DNA from: Coxiellaceae bacterium
Lineage (GTDB): Bacteria > Pseudomonadota > Gammaproteobacteria > UBA9339
Direction of reading: 5' to 3'
Length of the DNA stretch: 35,277 nucleotides
Assembly (NCBI GenBank): GCA_031263815.1
Contig: JAISFD010000011.1
Span: forward strand, 1 to 35,277
Shown in pieces: positions 9,831-19,955 of the stretch. The notes under the pieces are model-generated. The model did not search any database. It saw nothing but the letters and a program-made list of their open reading frames with translations, and was not told the DNA's origin. Each line of letters opens with the position of its first letter. Position 1 is the first letter of the stretch. The translations under genes were made by a program, and so were the position numbers.

Positions 9831-10439
9831 TTAGCTTAGCTTAAAATAAGTATTTATACCTGATAGAAACATTTGGACAGCCATGGCAGTTAATACCATA
9901 CCAGAAAGTTTTTCTAAAGCTATGAGTCCCTTTTCTCCAAGATAGTTGCTTAAATAACGTCCTCCAAGTAATATTATCCCTACTGTAAGTGAGGCAAAGG
10001 TGATGGCTATTAGCCACAGAAACTTTTTTTCAGGTTGTTTAGTAGCAAGAAGCATAACTGTAGCTAAAGCTCCAGGTCCTGCAGTTAGTGGGGTGGCGAG
10101 TGGCGTAAAAAATGGTTCGCTGGTTTTATTTTTATTACTTCCTTGATTATTTTCTGGAAAAATCATGCGGATTGCAACTAAAAACACAATAATACCACCA
10201 GAAATTCCTAGAGCTTCTTCACTAATGTGGGCGCTGTGTAAAAAAGATTGTCCAAAAAACATAAAAACAACTAAAAGTGTATAGGCAAAAGAGGTTTCTC
10301 GAATGATAATTTTTGTATGACGTTTGGAATCAATGGGCTTTAGGGTCGATAGAAATACAGGTAGGTTTCCTAATGGGTTCATGGTTAAAATCAATAGTAT
10401 GGTAGTAGACAGGATAGACATACTAGCTATTTTTAACAC
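9831..10439 (-). CDS. MarC family integral membrane protein
   Basis: LTMNPLGNLPVFLSTLK, GIIVFLVAIRMIFP, TPLATPLTAGPGALATVMLL; GTG start overlapping the end of the LptM-like ORF. Confidence 0.85.
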   Translation of the reverse strand: MLKIASMSILSTTILLILTMNPLGNLPVFLSTLKPIDSKRHTKIIIRETSFAYTLLVVFMFFGQSFLHSAHISEEALGISGGIIVFLVAIRMIFPENNQGSNKNKTSEPFFTPLATPLTAGPGALATVMLLATKQPEKKFLWLIAITFASLTVGIILLGGRYLSNYLGEKGLIALEKLSGMVLTAMAVQMFLSGINTYFKLS

Positions 10440-10542
10440 TATTGTTTTTTTCAGGGGGTAGATACAATGAGCCCATTTGACCGCATCCAGTATTGACTAA
10501 TAAAATGCCGCAAATTAGAAAGAATAATACTTTTCTCACCAT
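10423..10542 (-). CDS. lptM: LptM/YifL-like small lipoprotein (39 aa)
   Basis: Hand translation MVRKVLFFLICGILLVNTGCGQMGSLYLPPEKNNSVKNS*; lipobox VNTGC followed by GQxGxLYLPPEK as in LptM/YifL. Below the ORF-track size cut-off. Confidence 0.65.
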   Translation of the reverse strand: MVRKVLFFLICGILLVNTGCGQMGSLYLPPEKNNSVKNS

Positions 10543-10637
10543 GTTTAACTCGCATATTTGATAAAATAATTGTAAATTAAAATATATAGTATTGTCTAGG
10601 ATGTGGTGGAAAAGATTCTAAACTAGAAGAATTAACT

Positions 10638-11297
10638 ATGTTACAAGCAAGAGAAATAAATCCCAAGCTACTTCCTCATGCAAGTATAATATGGCTGCAT
10701 GGTTTAGGAGCTAGTGGCGATGATTTTATTAATATTGTACATTTACTCGATTTGCCACCCCAACTAAGCGTACGTTTTGTATTTCCTCATGCTCCATTGA
10801 GACAAGTAACTTATTCTGGAAATGCAAAGATTAGAGCCTGGTTTAATGTGGTAGATCTTAAACGCGATAGTCAAATAGATGAAATAGGTATTAGGGAGTC
10901 TCAAGGGCTTATTAATGAATTGATAGCACAGGAGTTAGCGCAGAAAAATCCTGATTATAAGGTGGTATTGGCTGGTTTTTCACAAGGAGGGGTAATGGCC
11001 TTGCAATGTGGTTTGAGGTATCCCGAGAGATTAGCAGGAATATTAGTGTTATCTGGTTGGTTGGCTTTAGAACATACAGTTCCTTTGGAAAAGGCTAGTA
11101 TTAATCAACAAACTCCGATATTGATGTTACATGGTACAAATGATGAGTTAATACCACTGGATTGGGCTAGAGCAGGTTGTGATTATTTGCGCAAACTTGA
11201 TTATAACATTAGGTTATTATCTTATCCCATGAAACATACGGTTTGTGCAGAAGAAATTGCGACTATTGGCAACTGGCTGCATGATTTATTATTGTAA
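10638..11297 (+). CDS. Carboxylesterase / phospholipase family alpha/beta hydrolase
   Basis: IIWLHGLGASGDDF, nucleophile elbow LAGFSQGG, ILMLHGTNDELIPLDWA. Confidence 0.9.
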   Translation: MLQAREINPKLLPHASIIWLHGLGASGDDFINIVHLLDLPPQLSVRFVFPHAPLRQVTYSGNAKIRAWFNVVDLKRDSQIDEIGIRESQGLINELIAQELAQKNPDYKVVLAGFSQGGVMALQCGLRYPERLAGILVLSGWLALEHTVPLEKASINQQTPILMLHGTNDELIPLDWARAGCDYLRKLDYNIRLLSYPMKHTVCAEEIATIGNWLHDLLL

Positions 11298-11326
11298 TCA
11301 CTTTTAAATTATTTTTAATTTAAATC

Positions 11327-13828
11327 ATGATCATGATTTGTAGAATTATAGTTTTAGTTACACTTTTACTTGTTACAACAAGTGGTTTTGCTGTTGCAAA
11401 AAACAAAAGTGCGGCAAGAGGAACAAGAAGTTTCACCAATTTAGTGAGAGATTTGGGTTGGGTTAGAGATTGTGCTCAAAATAATCTTTGTTGTGGTTAT
11501 TATTTTGAGCCAAATGACATTGTAACTAATCCTAGCCCTAAACCATTAAAAGATATGCCCATGAGTGTTACAGCGACAGAGCCAGCCCTTTTTACACAAA
11601 AGGGGGCATCAGTTCTTCGAGGTAATGTTGTATTGCTGCAACCTGGTAGAGAGATTACTGCTGATCGTGTGACTTTCTTTAGAGACGATGGTACGGGGAA
11701 AATTAATAGAAGCCTTTTGTATGGCCATGTCAATTTTCGTGAGTATGGTAAATTAATAGTAGCAGAACAGGGTAATTTAGATTTTGTTAATAAAGCTTAT
11801 AGTTTTAATAATGGAGTTTATCGTTTACTAGCGGATACACCTACCGGTCTTACTAATGTTTGGGGCCAGGCTAAACGTGCTGTTAGTGATGAATCAGAAG
11901 TATTAAAATTAACTCGAGCAACTTATACTAGCTGTCCTCCAGATGCTATCTCCTGGCATCTATGGGGAAGTAGAACAAATCTTGATCGGAACATTGGCAG
12001 AGGAGAGGTTACTAATGGAATTCTTTTCTTCAAAAAAGTGCCGGTTTTTTATTTCCCCTATTATCATTTTCCTATTGATAAGAGACGAATTAGTGGCTTT
12101 TTAACACCAACTCTTAACTATTCTAGTAAAAATGTTTATAGAACGAGTTTACCATATTATTTCAATTTAGCTCCTAACTATGATGCTCTTCTAGTACCGG
12201 AATATTATAGCCAGCGTGGGGTTTTGTTTCAGGGATTATTTAGATATTTAACACCAAATAGTTCAGGTGGTGCTAATTTAGACTACATTCATCATGATAG
12301 GCAGTTTATTAAGTTTCGAGATTCTGCTTCAGTTAATTCTTCACAGTATATTCGTGCGTTGCAATCGTTAAAAGATAGTGGTGTTAATAGAGGCTTGATA
12401 AATTTTCAACATAATTCTAGCTTTAGTGAGCATTGGGCAGGGAAATTAGATGTTAACTATGCAGCAGATGATTATTTCGTAGAAAATTTTCCCGACGCTC
12501 TTCCTACTTATATGGTTGGTAGTGATCAATTACTTAATCAAGCTCACATTAGTTATTCTGATTACAATTGGAATCTTTTTGGGCAGTTACAGATGTTTCA
12601 GACTTTGCATCGTATAACATATCCTGGAGCTCAGGATCAATATAAAAGATTGCCTCATATTGGAGTATCGGGAAATTTTCCTGATGGTTGGGCCGGATTG
12701 GATTATGGGTTAGATAGTGAAATCGTAAATTTTGCCCATCGTGATGATTTTTATCAACCGGAATCTACATTGATCGTTAGAGGTACTCGTTTCAACATTA
12801 TGCCTAGTATTAGTGCACCATTAGATTTATTGGGTGGATATGTTATTCCCAGAGTTCAATTACAGACTGTAGGATACAGTCTACATGATCGTCCTAAAAG
12901 AGATGATCCCAATAATATTATGCATTTTTATCCTTTAGTTTCTGTTGATAGTGGGATCGTTCTGAGTCGTAATCTCAATATTTTCCGTGAACAATATGCT
13001 CAAACTTTGGAGCCGAGAATATTTTATTTATTCGTACCTTATGTGAACCAGGATACTATTCCGATTTTTGATACTTATTCGACATCATTTAATTTTGATC
13101 AATTATTTCGTACCAATCGTTTTAGTGGTTTTGATAGAGTAGGTGATGCTAATCAAATGGCATTGGCAGTTACCACAAGATTTTTGAATAACTATGGTCA
13201 AGAAAGGTTTAATGTTGGTGTAGGTCAGATTTTTTCTTGGCATAAACATCAAATAGATATTAGCAAAAGTAGTTATGATCCTTTAAGAAACTACAACTTA
13301 TCTCCATTGGTTGGCAGAATGCAGTTTTATATCGATTCTAGTATCAATTCTTCTCTTGATTGCGTTTGGGATCCCCATCGTCACCATTTTAGTAGTGCCG
13401 GTGTAAATCTAGGCTATAGTGGTGGCGCAGGTCGTTTTTTAAATCTTGGTTATAATTATACAGTTGATGGTGATAACTTTAAAGGTAGTACTGTTGATTT
13501 AAAGAGAGTTAATGTTTCAATGGGATGGCGAATTTGGAGGCATTGGAATATTTTTGGTAACTTGTATTATAATGTTAGTTCAAAGCGTGCTGAAAGCCAT
13601 CTTTACGGTTTGGAATATGATGGGTGTTGTTGGGCATTATGTGTAGTACGTAATAGAAACTTTATTGGTTTAGGAGCTGATGCTAACACCAGATATGATT
13701 CTACCTATACCTTACAGTTAGTACTTAAGGGAGTTGGTAGTTATCTTAATACCTTTACGTCTAAAAAGGGAGTAGGTAAATATATAGATGATTTTTTGAA
13801 TTTTGGTGATGAAAAGGATGAAAAATAA
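11327..13828 (+). CDS. lptD: LPS-assembly outer membrane protein LptD
   Basis: OstA-like N-domain (LRGNVVLLQPGREITADRVTFFRDDGTGKI), VPVFYFPYYHFPIDKRRISGFLTP, beta-barrel C-terminus; followed by surA. Confidence 0.93.
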   Translation: MIMICRIIVLVTLLLVTTSGFAVAKNKSAARGTRSFTNLVRDLGWVRDCAQNNLCCGYYFEPNDIVTNPSPKPLKDMPMSVTATEPALFTQKGASVLRGNVVLLQPGREITADRVTFFRDDGTGKINRSLLYGHVNFREYGKLIVAEQGNLDFVNKAYSFNNGVYRLLADTPTGLTNVWGQAKRAVSDESEVLKLTRATYTSCPPDAISWHLWGSRTNLDRNIGRGEVTNGILFFKKVPVFYFPYYHFPIDKRRISGFLTPTLNYSSKNVYRTSLPYYFNLAPNYDALLVPEYYSQRGVLFQGLFRYLTPNSSGGANLDYIHHDRQFIKFRDSASVNSSQYIRALQSLKDSGVNRGLINFQHNSSFSEHWAGKLDVNYAADDYFVENFPDALPTYMVGSDQLLNQAHISYSDYNWNLFGQLQMFQTLHRITYPGAQDQYKRLPHIGVSGNFPDGWAGLDYGLDSEIVNFAHRDDFYQPESTLIVRGTRFNIMPSISAPLDLLGGYVIPRVQLQTVGYSLHDRPKRDDPNNIMHFYPLVSVDSGIVLSRNLNIFREQYAQTLEPRIFYLFVPYVNQDTIPIFDTYSTSFNFDQLFRTNRFSGFDRVGDANQMALAVTTRFLNNYGQERFNVGVGQIFSWHKHQIDISKSSYDPLRNYNLSPLVGRMQFYIDSSINSSLDCVWDPHRHHFSSAGVNLGYSGGAGRFLNLGYNYTVDGDNFKGSTVDLKRVNVSMGWRIWRHWNIFGNLYYNVSSKRAESHLYGLEYDGCCWALCVVRNRNFIGLGADANTRYDSTYTLQLVLKGVGSYLNTFTSKKGVGKYIDDFLNFGDEKDEK

Positions 13829-14753
13829 AAGTATAAAAAGTGTTTTAGCAATTATTTTGGGATTATTGCTATTTTCCTCAAGCAGCGGTTATGCTGCTAC
13901 TTTAAATAAAGTTGTTGCTGTAGTAAACAATCACATTATAACTCAGAACGAGTTAGATAAGAAAATGACCCGAATGAAGCAACAGGCTGATCCTTTATTA
14001 CGTCAAAAAGCACTGGATGAATTAATTGATATTTCTCTACAAATACAGCTTGCGAAAATAAACAAAATTAAAGTTAGTGACAGAGAACTTGATGATATTA
14101 TAACCAATATTGCGAGGGCTAATGGTTTGACTGTGGCGCAACTTAAGGAAACTTTACCGGAGCATGAAGGGATTAGTTTTACTGAATTTCGTAACCAACT
14201 ACGTGAAAATGGATTAATAAGTAAAGTGCAACAAGCTTTTTTGGGCAAAGAGATTGTTATTGATGACAAGGAAGTTGAGAAACTATTAAAACATCCTCCC
14301 AAAATGGACCATTCTCCAGTTCAGTACCATGTATTCGATATTTTATTTGAGAACTTTGATGATACTAACAAAGAACAATTAGATCTTGTTGCCAATGTGG
14401 TGAAAAAGTTACGTGTTGGTACTAATGTTGATGATGTGATTATAAATAGTCAAAAAGATCTTAAAGAAAATATAATTCGTGGTAATGATTTGGGTTGGCG
14501 TAGGGCTCATGATTTTCCGGAATTATTTGCTAAAGAAATAGTTGAAATGCGGGTTAATCAGGTAGTTGGGCCTCTTACCGCTCCGAATGGTTTGCATTTA
14601 CTTAAGCTATTAGGAATTTATGGAGGTCAACAGTCAGTAAAACTATATAAAGAACAAGCATATGAAATACTATACCGTCGTAAACTTACAGATAAATTGA
14701 AACCGTGGCTAAAAGAACTTCGAGAGAAAGCCTATATAGAAATTATTAAATAA
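13803..14753 (+). CDS. surA: Periplasmic chaperone SurA (shortened parvulin-type)
   Basis: NKVVAVVNNHIITQNELDKKM; NDLGWRRAHDFPELFAKEIVEMRVNQVVGPLTAPNGLHLLKLLG; overlaps the lptD 3' end. Confidence 0.9.
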   Translation: MVMKRMKNKSIKSVLAIILGLLLFSSSSGYAATLNKVVAVVNNHIITQNELDKKMTRMKQQADPLLRQKALDELIDISLQIQLAKINKIKVSDRELDDIITNIARANGLTVAQLKETLPEHEGISFTEFRNQLRENGLISKVQQAFLGKEIVIDDKEVEKLLKHPPKMDHSPVQYHVFDILFENFDDTNKEQLDLVANVVKKLRVGTNVDDVIINSQKDLKENIIRGNDLGWRRAHDFPELFAKEIVEMRVNQVVGPLTAPNGLHLLKLLGIYGGQQSVKLYKEQAYEILYRRKLTDKLKPWLKELREKAYIEIIK

Positions 14754-14837
14754 CCATATAAACTTTACTTTCTAGTTTTGATTTGTTATGTTCTTTGTTG
14801 CTTATTATCTGTTTAATTTTTAGTTTGGAGAAAAATT

Positions 14838-16268
14838 GTGAAAAGTAAATTTCTTTTTATTGTATTTCTTGTAGCTTTTTTTAGTAATGTAGTTTTTGCT
14901 ACTCCAGCTTCTAGTAAAAAAATCCTTTCTAAGGAAAATATTAACCAATTAAAAACTCGTACCTTATTTCTAGAGAAGCAAGTGCGATCATTACAATATG
15001 AGATTGATAATATTAAGTCTTCAGATAAATATATTAATAGCAATCTTGATTTGTTAGTAGAGATGTATGCACATGGTCCAGCAGTTGTTACCTCTCCTGC
15101 TTTAGGCGTGCGTCGCTCTGCTGAAGATGCAAGAGACCTGATGGTTAATTTACCTTCGATTAATGAAGATTTAGTTCTATTAAATATACGTAAAAAAATG
15201 GATAATTATGTGCGTGAAAACAATATTGCAATTCCCGAACGTCCAATTATTGCTTTAAGTGGTGTTGTTGAAGGGTTAGCCAATGTTAAACATAACTATA
15301 ATAGAAATGAAAAAGCTGATATTAATTTATTATCGGCAGAACTAGATGTTGTTGGGGAAGCTGGATCTTGGGCAACTGCTGCTATGATTATCTCTTATGA
15401 AGATGAGAAAGGAACGGTATTTGGCACAAGAGTAAATGGTTCCAGGTTAAAAATTAATCTAGGCTTTGTAACTATTGGGCAGTTAAATAAATTTCCTTTG
15501 TATTTTACCATCGGTCAAGTTTTTGCCCCATTTGGCAGTTTTGGTAGTTATATGATTACTTATCCGGCAACGAAGACTTTGGGGAGATTTAAAGATCGTA
15601 TGGTTGTTGTAGGGTTAGACTGGAAGGGATTATCTGCGCAAGTTTATGGTTTTCCAGGTGAGGCCAAAATGGCCGATAGTCACAATGTTTTAGGGCATAC
15701 CGGGTTTAACATTGCTTTTGAACGTTTAGTCAATAAATTCAAATTTAATGTTGGCGGCAGTGTTATTGGTAATTTAGCTGAATCCAACGGTATGCAGGAT
15801 AAGATTTTTGCTAATACGAATTATGGTAGTAATACAGTTCAAAAACGAGTATGTGGGGTTGATGGCAGATTAAAAATTACTTACAACGATATGTTTATGA
15901 TATCAACTGAATATGTGGGTGCTGCCGAAAAATTTAATCAGACGGATTTAAGCTTTAATGGTCGGGGTGCAAAACCCCAGGCGTTACATACTGAAGCGGC
16001 TATAGACTTCTTAATCAAAGGTAAACCAAATGCCATTGCTGTAGGTTATGGTCATACATGGGAGGCATTAGCTTTAGAAGTACCCAAGGACTATTTCTTT
16101 GCTGAATATAATGTTTCTCTTGTAAAAAGCACCATTTTGAGCTTTGAATATCGTCATGATATTAATTATAATTGGAACGATATTGCTATGGGATCTAAAA
16201 ATATTGCATCATCAATTGATGGTAGACATCGTAATATTTTCTCAGCTAGTTTAGGAATCTACTTCTAG
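14838..16268 (+). CDS. LbtU-like siderophore porin / outer-membrane protein
   Basis: Signal peptide, coiled-coil N-terminus, MYAHGPAVVTSPALGVRRSAEDARDLMVNLPSINEDL resembling Legionella LbtU-family proteins, beta-barrel; GTG start. Confidence 0.7.
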   Translation: MKSKFLFIVFLVAFFSNVVFATPASSKKILSKENINQLKTRTLFLEKQVRSLQYEIDNIKSSDKYINSNLDLLVEMYAHGPAVVTSPALGVRRSAEDARDLMVNLPSINEDLVLLNIRKKMDNYVRENNIAIPERPIIALSGVVEGLANVKHNYNRNEKADINLLSAELDVVGEAGSWATAAMIISYEDEKGTVFGTRVNGSRLKINLGFVTIGQLNKFPLYFTIGQVFAPFGSFGSYMITYPATKTLGRFKDRMVVVGLDWKGLSAQVYGFPGEAKMADSHNVLGHTGFNIAFERLVNKFKFNVGGSVIGNLAESNGMQDKIFANTNYGSNTVQKRVCGVDGRLKITYNDMFMISTEYVGAAEKFNQTDLSFNGRGAKPQALHTEAAIDFLIKGKPNAIAVGYGHTWEALALEVPKDYFFAEYNVSLVKSTILSFEYRHDINYNWNDIAMGSKNIASSIDGRHRNIFSASLGIYF

Positions 16269-16285
16269 TAAATTTTCTAGTTGGC

Positions 16286-16316
16286 AAAAAGAGCGCGAAT
16301 TATCGCGTTCTTTTTT
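16286..16316. terminator. Bidirectional intrinsic terminator between the LbtU-like gene and nth
   Basis: aaaaAAGAGCGCGA-atta-TCGCGTTCTTtttt, one G:T wobble; convergent genes on both sides. Confidence 0.8.
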
Positions 16317-16947
16317 ATGAAGTTTTATGCTTGTGGTTACAAAGGTTATTTATAACACAAATTGTACATTTTGGTTTTTGAGCTATGCAAGTATATCTTC
16401 CATGTAGGAGTAATAAATTACCTGCTATATTTGCGAATTTTTTAGGAACAATTTTTAAGAGTTTAGTTTCTATCTCTTCAGGAGTTTTACCGATTACAAT
16501 TCCTACCCGGTTAGCAACGCGGAATACATGAGTGTCAACAGCAATAGTTGGTTTATCAAAAGCAATATTTAAAATCACATTGGCAGTTTTACGACCAACC
16601 CCAGGTAGGTTTTCTAGTTCTTGACGAGTTGTGGGTATTTGGGAATGGGATTTTTTTACCAAAATTTCACAAGTTTTAATAATATTTGCTGCTTTAGTAT
16701 TGAAAAAACCTGTACTTTTAATCTGTTTTTTTACACCACTTGTTTTTAATTTCAAGATTTTTTCTGGGGTATTAGCTATTTTGAATAATTTCTCTGTAAT
16801 TTTATTAACGATTTTGTCTGTGGTGCGTGCTGAAAGCATTACAGCAATCAAGAGCTCAAAATTAGAGGTATAATTTAATTCGGTAGTAGGGTGAGGAATA
16901 GAGGTATTTAAAGTTTTAAAAATTTGTAAAACTTTTTTTGTATTCAC
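16315..16947 (-). CDS. nth: Endonuclease III
   Basis: LENLPGVGRKTANVILNIAF, VDTHVFRVANRVGI, C-terminal Cys cluster CIAQKPKCTICVINNLC. Confidence 0.95.
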   Translation of the reverse strand: MNTKKVLQIFKTLNTSIPHPTTELNYTSNFELLIAVMLSARTTDKIVNKITEKLFKIANTPEKILKLKTSGVKKQIKSTGFFNTKAANIIKTCEILVKKSHSQIPTTRQELENLPGVGRKTANVILNIAFDKPTIAVDTHVFRVANRVGIVIGKTPEEIETKLLKIVPKKFANIAGNLLLLHGRYTCIAQKPKCTICVINNLCNHKHKTS

Positions 16948-18563
16948 AATAGTATACGTTCAATAGTTTTATGATCTATCCGTTGCAAAAGAGGCTTAAA
17001 TTCACCAATTTTGTGTTGTAGTAGTGGTGTTTTGTAATCTTCCCAGGTAAGTGGGTTAATTTGGAGGAATTTTTCAGAATTTGAAGCAAGTATTGGCAAA
17101 ACTGGTTTTAAAAGAATTATGAGTAATCGGAACATATTGATACCCATAGTACAGCTGTTTTGGATAGCTAGATTTTGAGGGTTTTCTTTAGAAAGATTCC
17201 AAGGTTTTTTGTCATCAATGTACTGATTAGTTATGTCTGCAAGTTGCATAATTGAACGCATAGCATTACTGAAATTGCGATTTTCATATAATTCCCTGAT
17301 TTTTTCTGTAAGTTTTATTCCGGTAGTAAATAGTTCATGATTATCTAAATTATTAGACAGAAGGCTATTAAAGTTTTTGTTGATGAAACTAGCGGAACGG
17401 CTAGCGATATTTATTACTTTTCCTACTAAATCACTATTGTTACGCTTAACGAAATCATCAAAATTGAGGTCGATATCGTCGATTCCAGAATTTAACTTTA
17501 CCGCAAAATAGTAGCGTAAATATTCGGGGTTTAGGTAATCAAGATATTTTCTTGCCAAAATGAATGTGTTACGTGATTTTGACATTTTTTGGCCATTGAT
17601 CGTCAAATAGCCGTGGGTAAAAATGGCAGTTGGTTTACGAAATTTAGCACTTTCAAGAATTGCCGGCCAGAAAAGAGCATGGAAATAAATAATGTCTTTT
17701 CCTACAAAGTGATATAGTTCTGTAGCACTATTATTTCCCCAATACTCATCACAGTCTATTTTTTTACGACTGCATAAATTTTTTAGGCTTGCAATGTAAC
17801 CAATAGGTGCATCAAGCCAAACGTAAAAGTATTTTTTTGGTTTATCAGGGATTTCAAAACCAAAATAGGGCTCATCTCTTGAGATATCCCAAGGCTTTAA
17901 ACCCTGAGTGAACCATTCTTTGAGTTTGTGGATAATTTCTGGTTGTAAACTTTTTTCTCCCCAGTTTTTTAAAAAGTCAGTATATTTATTTAGACGGAAA
18001 AAATAGTGTTCTGAAGTTTTTTGAATTGGTGGTTTTCCTGAGATAATCGAAATAGGGTCAATTAAGTCGATAGGTGAGTAAGTAGCACCGCAATTTTCAC
18101 AGTTATCACCATATTGTTCTTTAGCACCACATTTGGGGCATGTTCCTTTAATATAGCGATCTGGAAGGAACATTTTAGCATCTTCATCAAATGCTTGTTG
18201 GGTAACTCGTATTTCAATATCATTATTTTTTTGTAACTGTTGGTAAATTAAATTTGTAACCTCACGGTTTTCTTGGGAATGAGTAGTATGATAATTATCA
18301 AAGTCTATAAGAAAATCTTGTGAATCTTTTTCATGTGGTATTTTTATTTCTGCAATTAGTTGCTCGGGAGTTTTATTTTGTTTTTGGGCACTGATCATGA
18401 TGGGTGTACCATGTGCATCATCTCCGCAAATGTAAATACAATTATTCCCTTGAAGTTTTTGAAAACGCACCCAGATATCAGTTTGTATCTGTTCTAAAAT
18501 GTGGCCCAAATGAAGTGGACCATTAGCGTAAGCTAAAGCTGATGTCACTAAAATTTTGCGCAT
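16944..18563 (-). CDS. metG: Methionyl-tRNA synthetase
   Basis: LVTSALAYANGPLHLGHILEQIQ, CPKCGAKEQYGDNCENCGATY zinc knuckle, INGQKMSKSRNTFI (KMSKS). Confidence 0.97.
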   Translation of the reverse strand: MRKILVTSALAYANGPLHLGHILEQIQTDIWVRFQKLQGNNCIYICGDDAHGTPIMISAQKQNKTPEQLIAEIKIPHEKDSQDFLIDFDNYHTTHSQENREVTNLIYQQLQKNNDIEIRVTQQAFDEDAKMFLPDRYIKGTCPKCGAKEQYGDNCENCGATYSPIDLIDPISIISGKPPIQKTSEHYFFRLNKYTDFLKNWGEKSLQPEIIHKLKEWFTQGLKPWDISRDEPYFGFEIPDKPKKYFYVWLDAPIGYIASLKNLCSRKKIDCDEYWGNNSATELYHFVGKDIIYFHALFWPAILESAKFRKPTAIFTHGYLTINGQKMSKSRNTFILARKYLDYLNPEYLRYYFAVKLNSGIDDIDLNFDDFVKRNNSDLVGKVINIASRSASFINKNFNSLLSNNLDNHELFTTGIKLTEKIRELYENRNFSNAMRSIMQLADITNQYIDDKKPWNLSKENPQNLAIQNSCTMGINMFRLLIILLKPVLPILASNSEKFLQINPLTWEDYKTPLLQHKIGEFKPLLQRIDHKTIERILL

Positions 18564-18724
18564 AAACTTAAATTGTATTTTGCTAAAAATGCTTTAAAAT
18601 CAAACAATTATTATGTTGAGTATTTGTAATATATTTCAAATACTTTATATAACATAATATAACATATAATACCTTTTTGAATTTTGTTTTTCATCTATTA
18701 TACTTAATTTGTGGTTTATAATAG

Positions 18725-18860
18725 TTAAAGATTTATAGTGTGGATCAACCAGAAATACAAGTAGGTATTATTGGTCCTACGAGAATAGCTTATGATCAAG
18801 CAATCGTCGCTGGTTAATGTTACCGCTAAGCTATTTAGCACAGCTTTAAATTATTTATGA
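18725..18860 (+). pseudogene. hrcA: Residual 3' end of hrcA, frameshifted
   Basis: Two adjoining frames give LKIYSVDQPEIQVGIIGPTRIAYDQAI | SSLVNVTAKLFSTALNYL*, resembling the HrcA C-terminal VGVIGPTRMxYxxxI..V...A.LLS..L motif; sits just before grpE. Confidence 0.75.
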
Positions 18861-18869
18861 GGGCTAATT

Positions 18870-19466
18870 ATGAATAAAGAGAATAAGATGACTACTGAGA
18901 GTTCAATAGAGTCAGAACAAACTTTAATTGAAACAAAAAATACAGAGCAGAGTCTACTTGAGACAAAAGTTTCTGAACAAATGGTGCTGGAACATCCAAG
19001 TTATAAACAGCTGTTGGAGAAGCTCTCACAAGAGGAACAAAAATCACAAGAGCTGTACAATAAATGGTTACTTGCACAAGCCGATTTTGAGAATTTAAAG
19101 CGAAGAACTGAGCGAGAGATTACCCAGGCTCATAAATATGCTATCGAAAAATTTGCCTATGAAGTGCTTATTACAGTTGATAATCTTGAACGTAGTTTAC
19201 TGGCCAAAGTATCAGATAATGCTGAACTCAAAGATTTTTACACCGGTATTGAGCTTACCTTAAAATTTTTATTGGAGACTTTGCAGAAGTTTGGCATTAC
19301 CACAATTGATCCTTTGGGTGAAGAGTTTAATCCTGAAAAACATACGGCAGTGACAACAAAAGAGGATCCGTCCATTAAATCACATATGGTAATTGAGGTG
19401 ATTCAAAAAGGATATTGGTTTAAGGAGCGTCTGTTACGACCAGCCCTAGTAGTAGTGGCTAAATAA
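18870..19466 (+). CDS. grpE: Nucleotide exchange factor GrpE
   Basis: WLLAQADFENLKRRTEREITQAHKYAIEKFAYEVLITVDNLERSL; IQKGYWFKERLLRPALVVVAK. Confidence 0.95.
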   Translation: MNKENKMTTESSIESEQTLIETKNTEQSLLETKVSEQMVLEHPSYKQLLEKLSQEEQKSQELYNKWLLAQADFENLKRRTEREITQAHKYAIEKFAYEVLITVDNLERSLLAKVSDNAELKDFYTGIELTLKFLLETLQKFGITTIDPLGEEFNPEKHTAVTTKEDPSIKSHMVIEVIQKGYWFKERLLRPALVVVAK

Positions 19467-19475
19467 AGATCGCGA

Positions 19476-19849
19476 TTACTTTTTAATAATGGTAATAGTG
19501 TCTGTAACAGTTCCCTGTATTTTTGAATCTTTATTTAAATATATTTTCCCTTTGTCTGACTCAAAGGTTACATCACCTGAAGTAGTTGTTTTATTGAGCT
19601 CTATCTCTTGAGATCCAAATATTCTTTTTTTGACTAAAATATTTTTAACCTTTGAATTTGTCAGATTAGTTTTCCCTCCAGTTGTTTCAATATTACCAAA
19701 ATTGCCATTTGAAACTGACATGTCTCCAGCTACTTTTATTTCTTCAGAAATAGTGATATTCGATCCTTTGAATGATTCATTAATAGAACCACTTTTGGCC
19801 TCGATGTTTTCGCCATTAAATGACCCATTAATTTTGAATTCTTTACAAA
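19476..19849 (-). pseudogene. Beta-repeat (polymer-forming-like) hypothetical protein, 5' end lost at repeat copy C
   Basis: Open frame continues above the annotated ATG without a start (CKEFKINGSFNGENIEAKSGSINESFKGSNITISEEIKVAGDMSVSNGNFGN...TITIIKK*) until it runs into repeat C. Confidence 0.6.
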
Positions 19850-19955
19850 CGCTGCGAGCCAGGGAGAGCGAAGGAGAGTAGTCTGCGGTAGCTGACGATT
19901 TTTAGCAGAACGGAGTGAGTGCTAAAAATCTATAGTGAGCATAGCGACACGCTTG
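19850..19955 (-). repeat. Palindromic six-frame-stop repeat, copy C (106 bp, 5-bp deletion)
   Basis: cgctgcgagccagggagagcgaaggagagtag...gcgacacgcttg. Confidence 0.9.

Noticed and set aside
19630-19881. 83-aa ORF ending SLQTLRARESEGE
   Set aside because: Antisense to the beta-repeat protein remnant; its tail is just the translated repeat.
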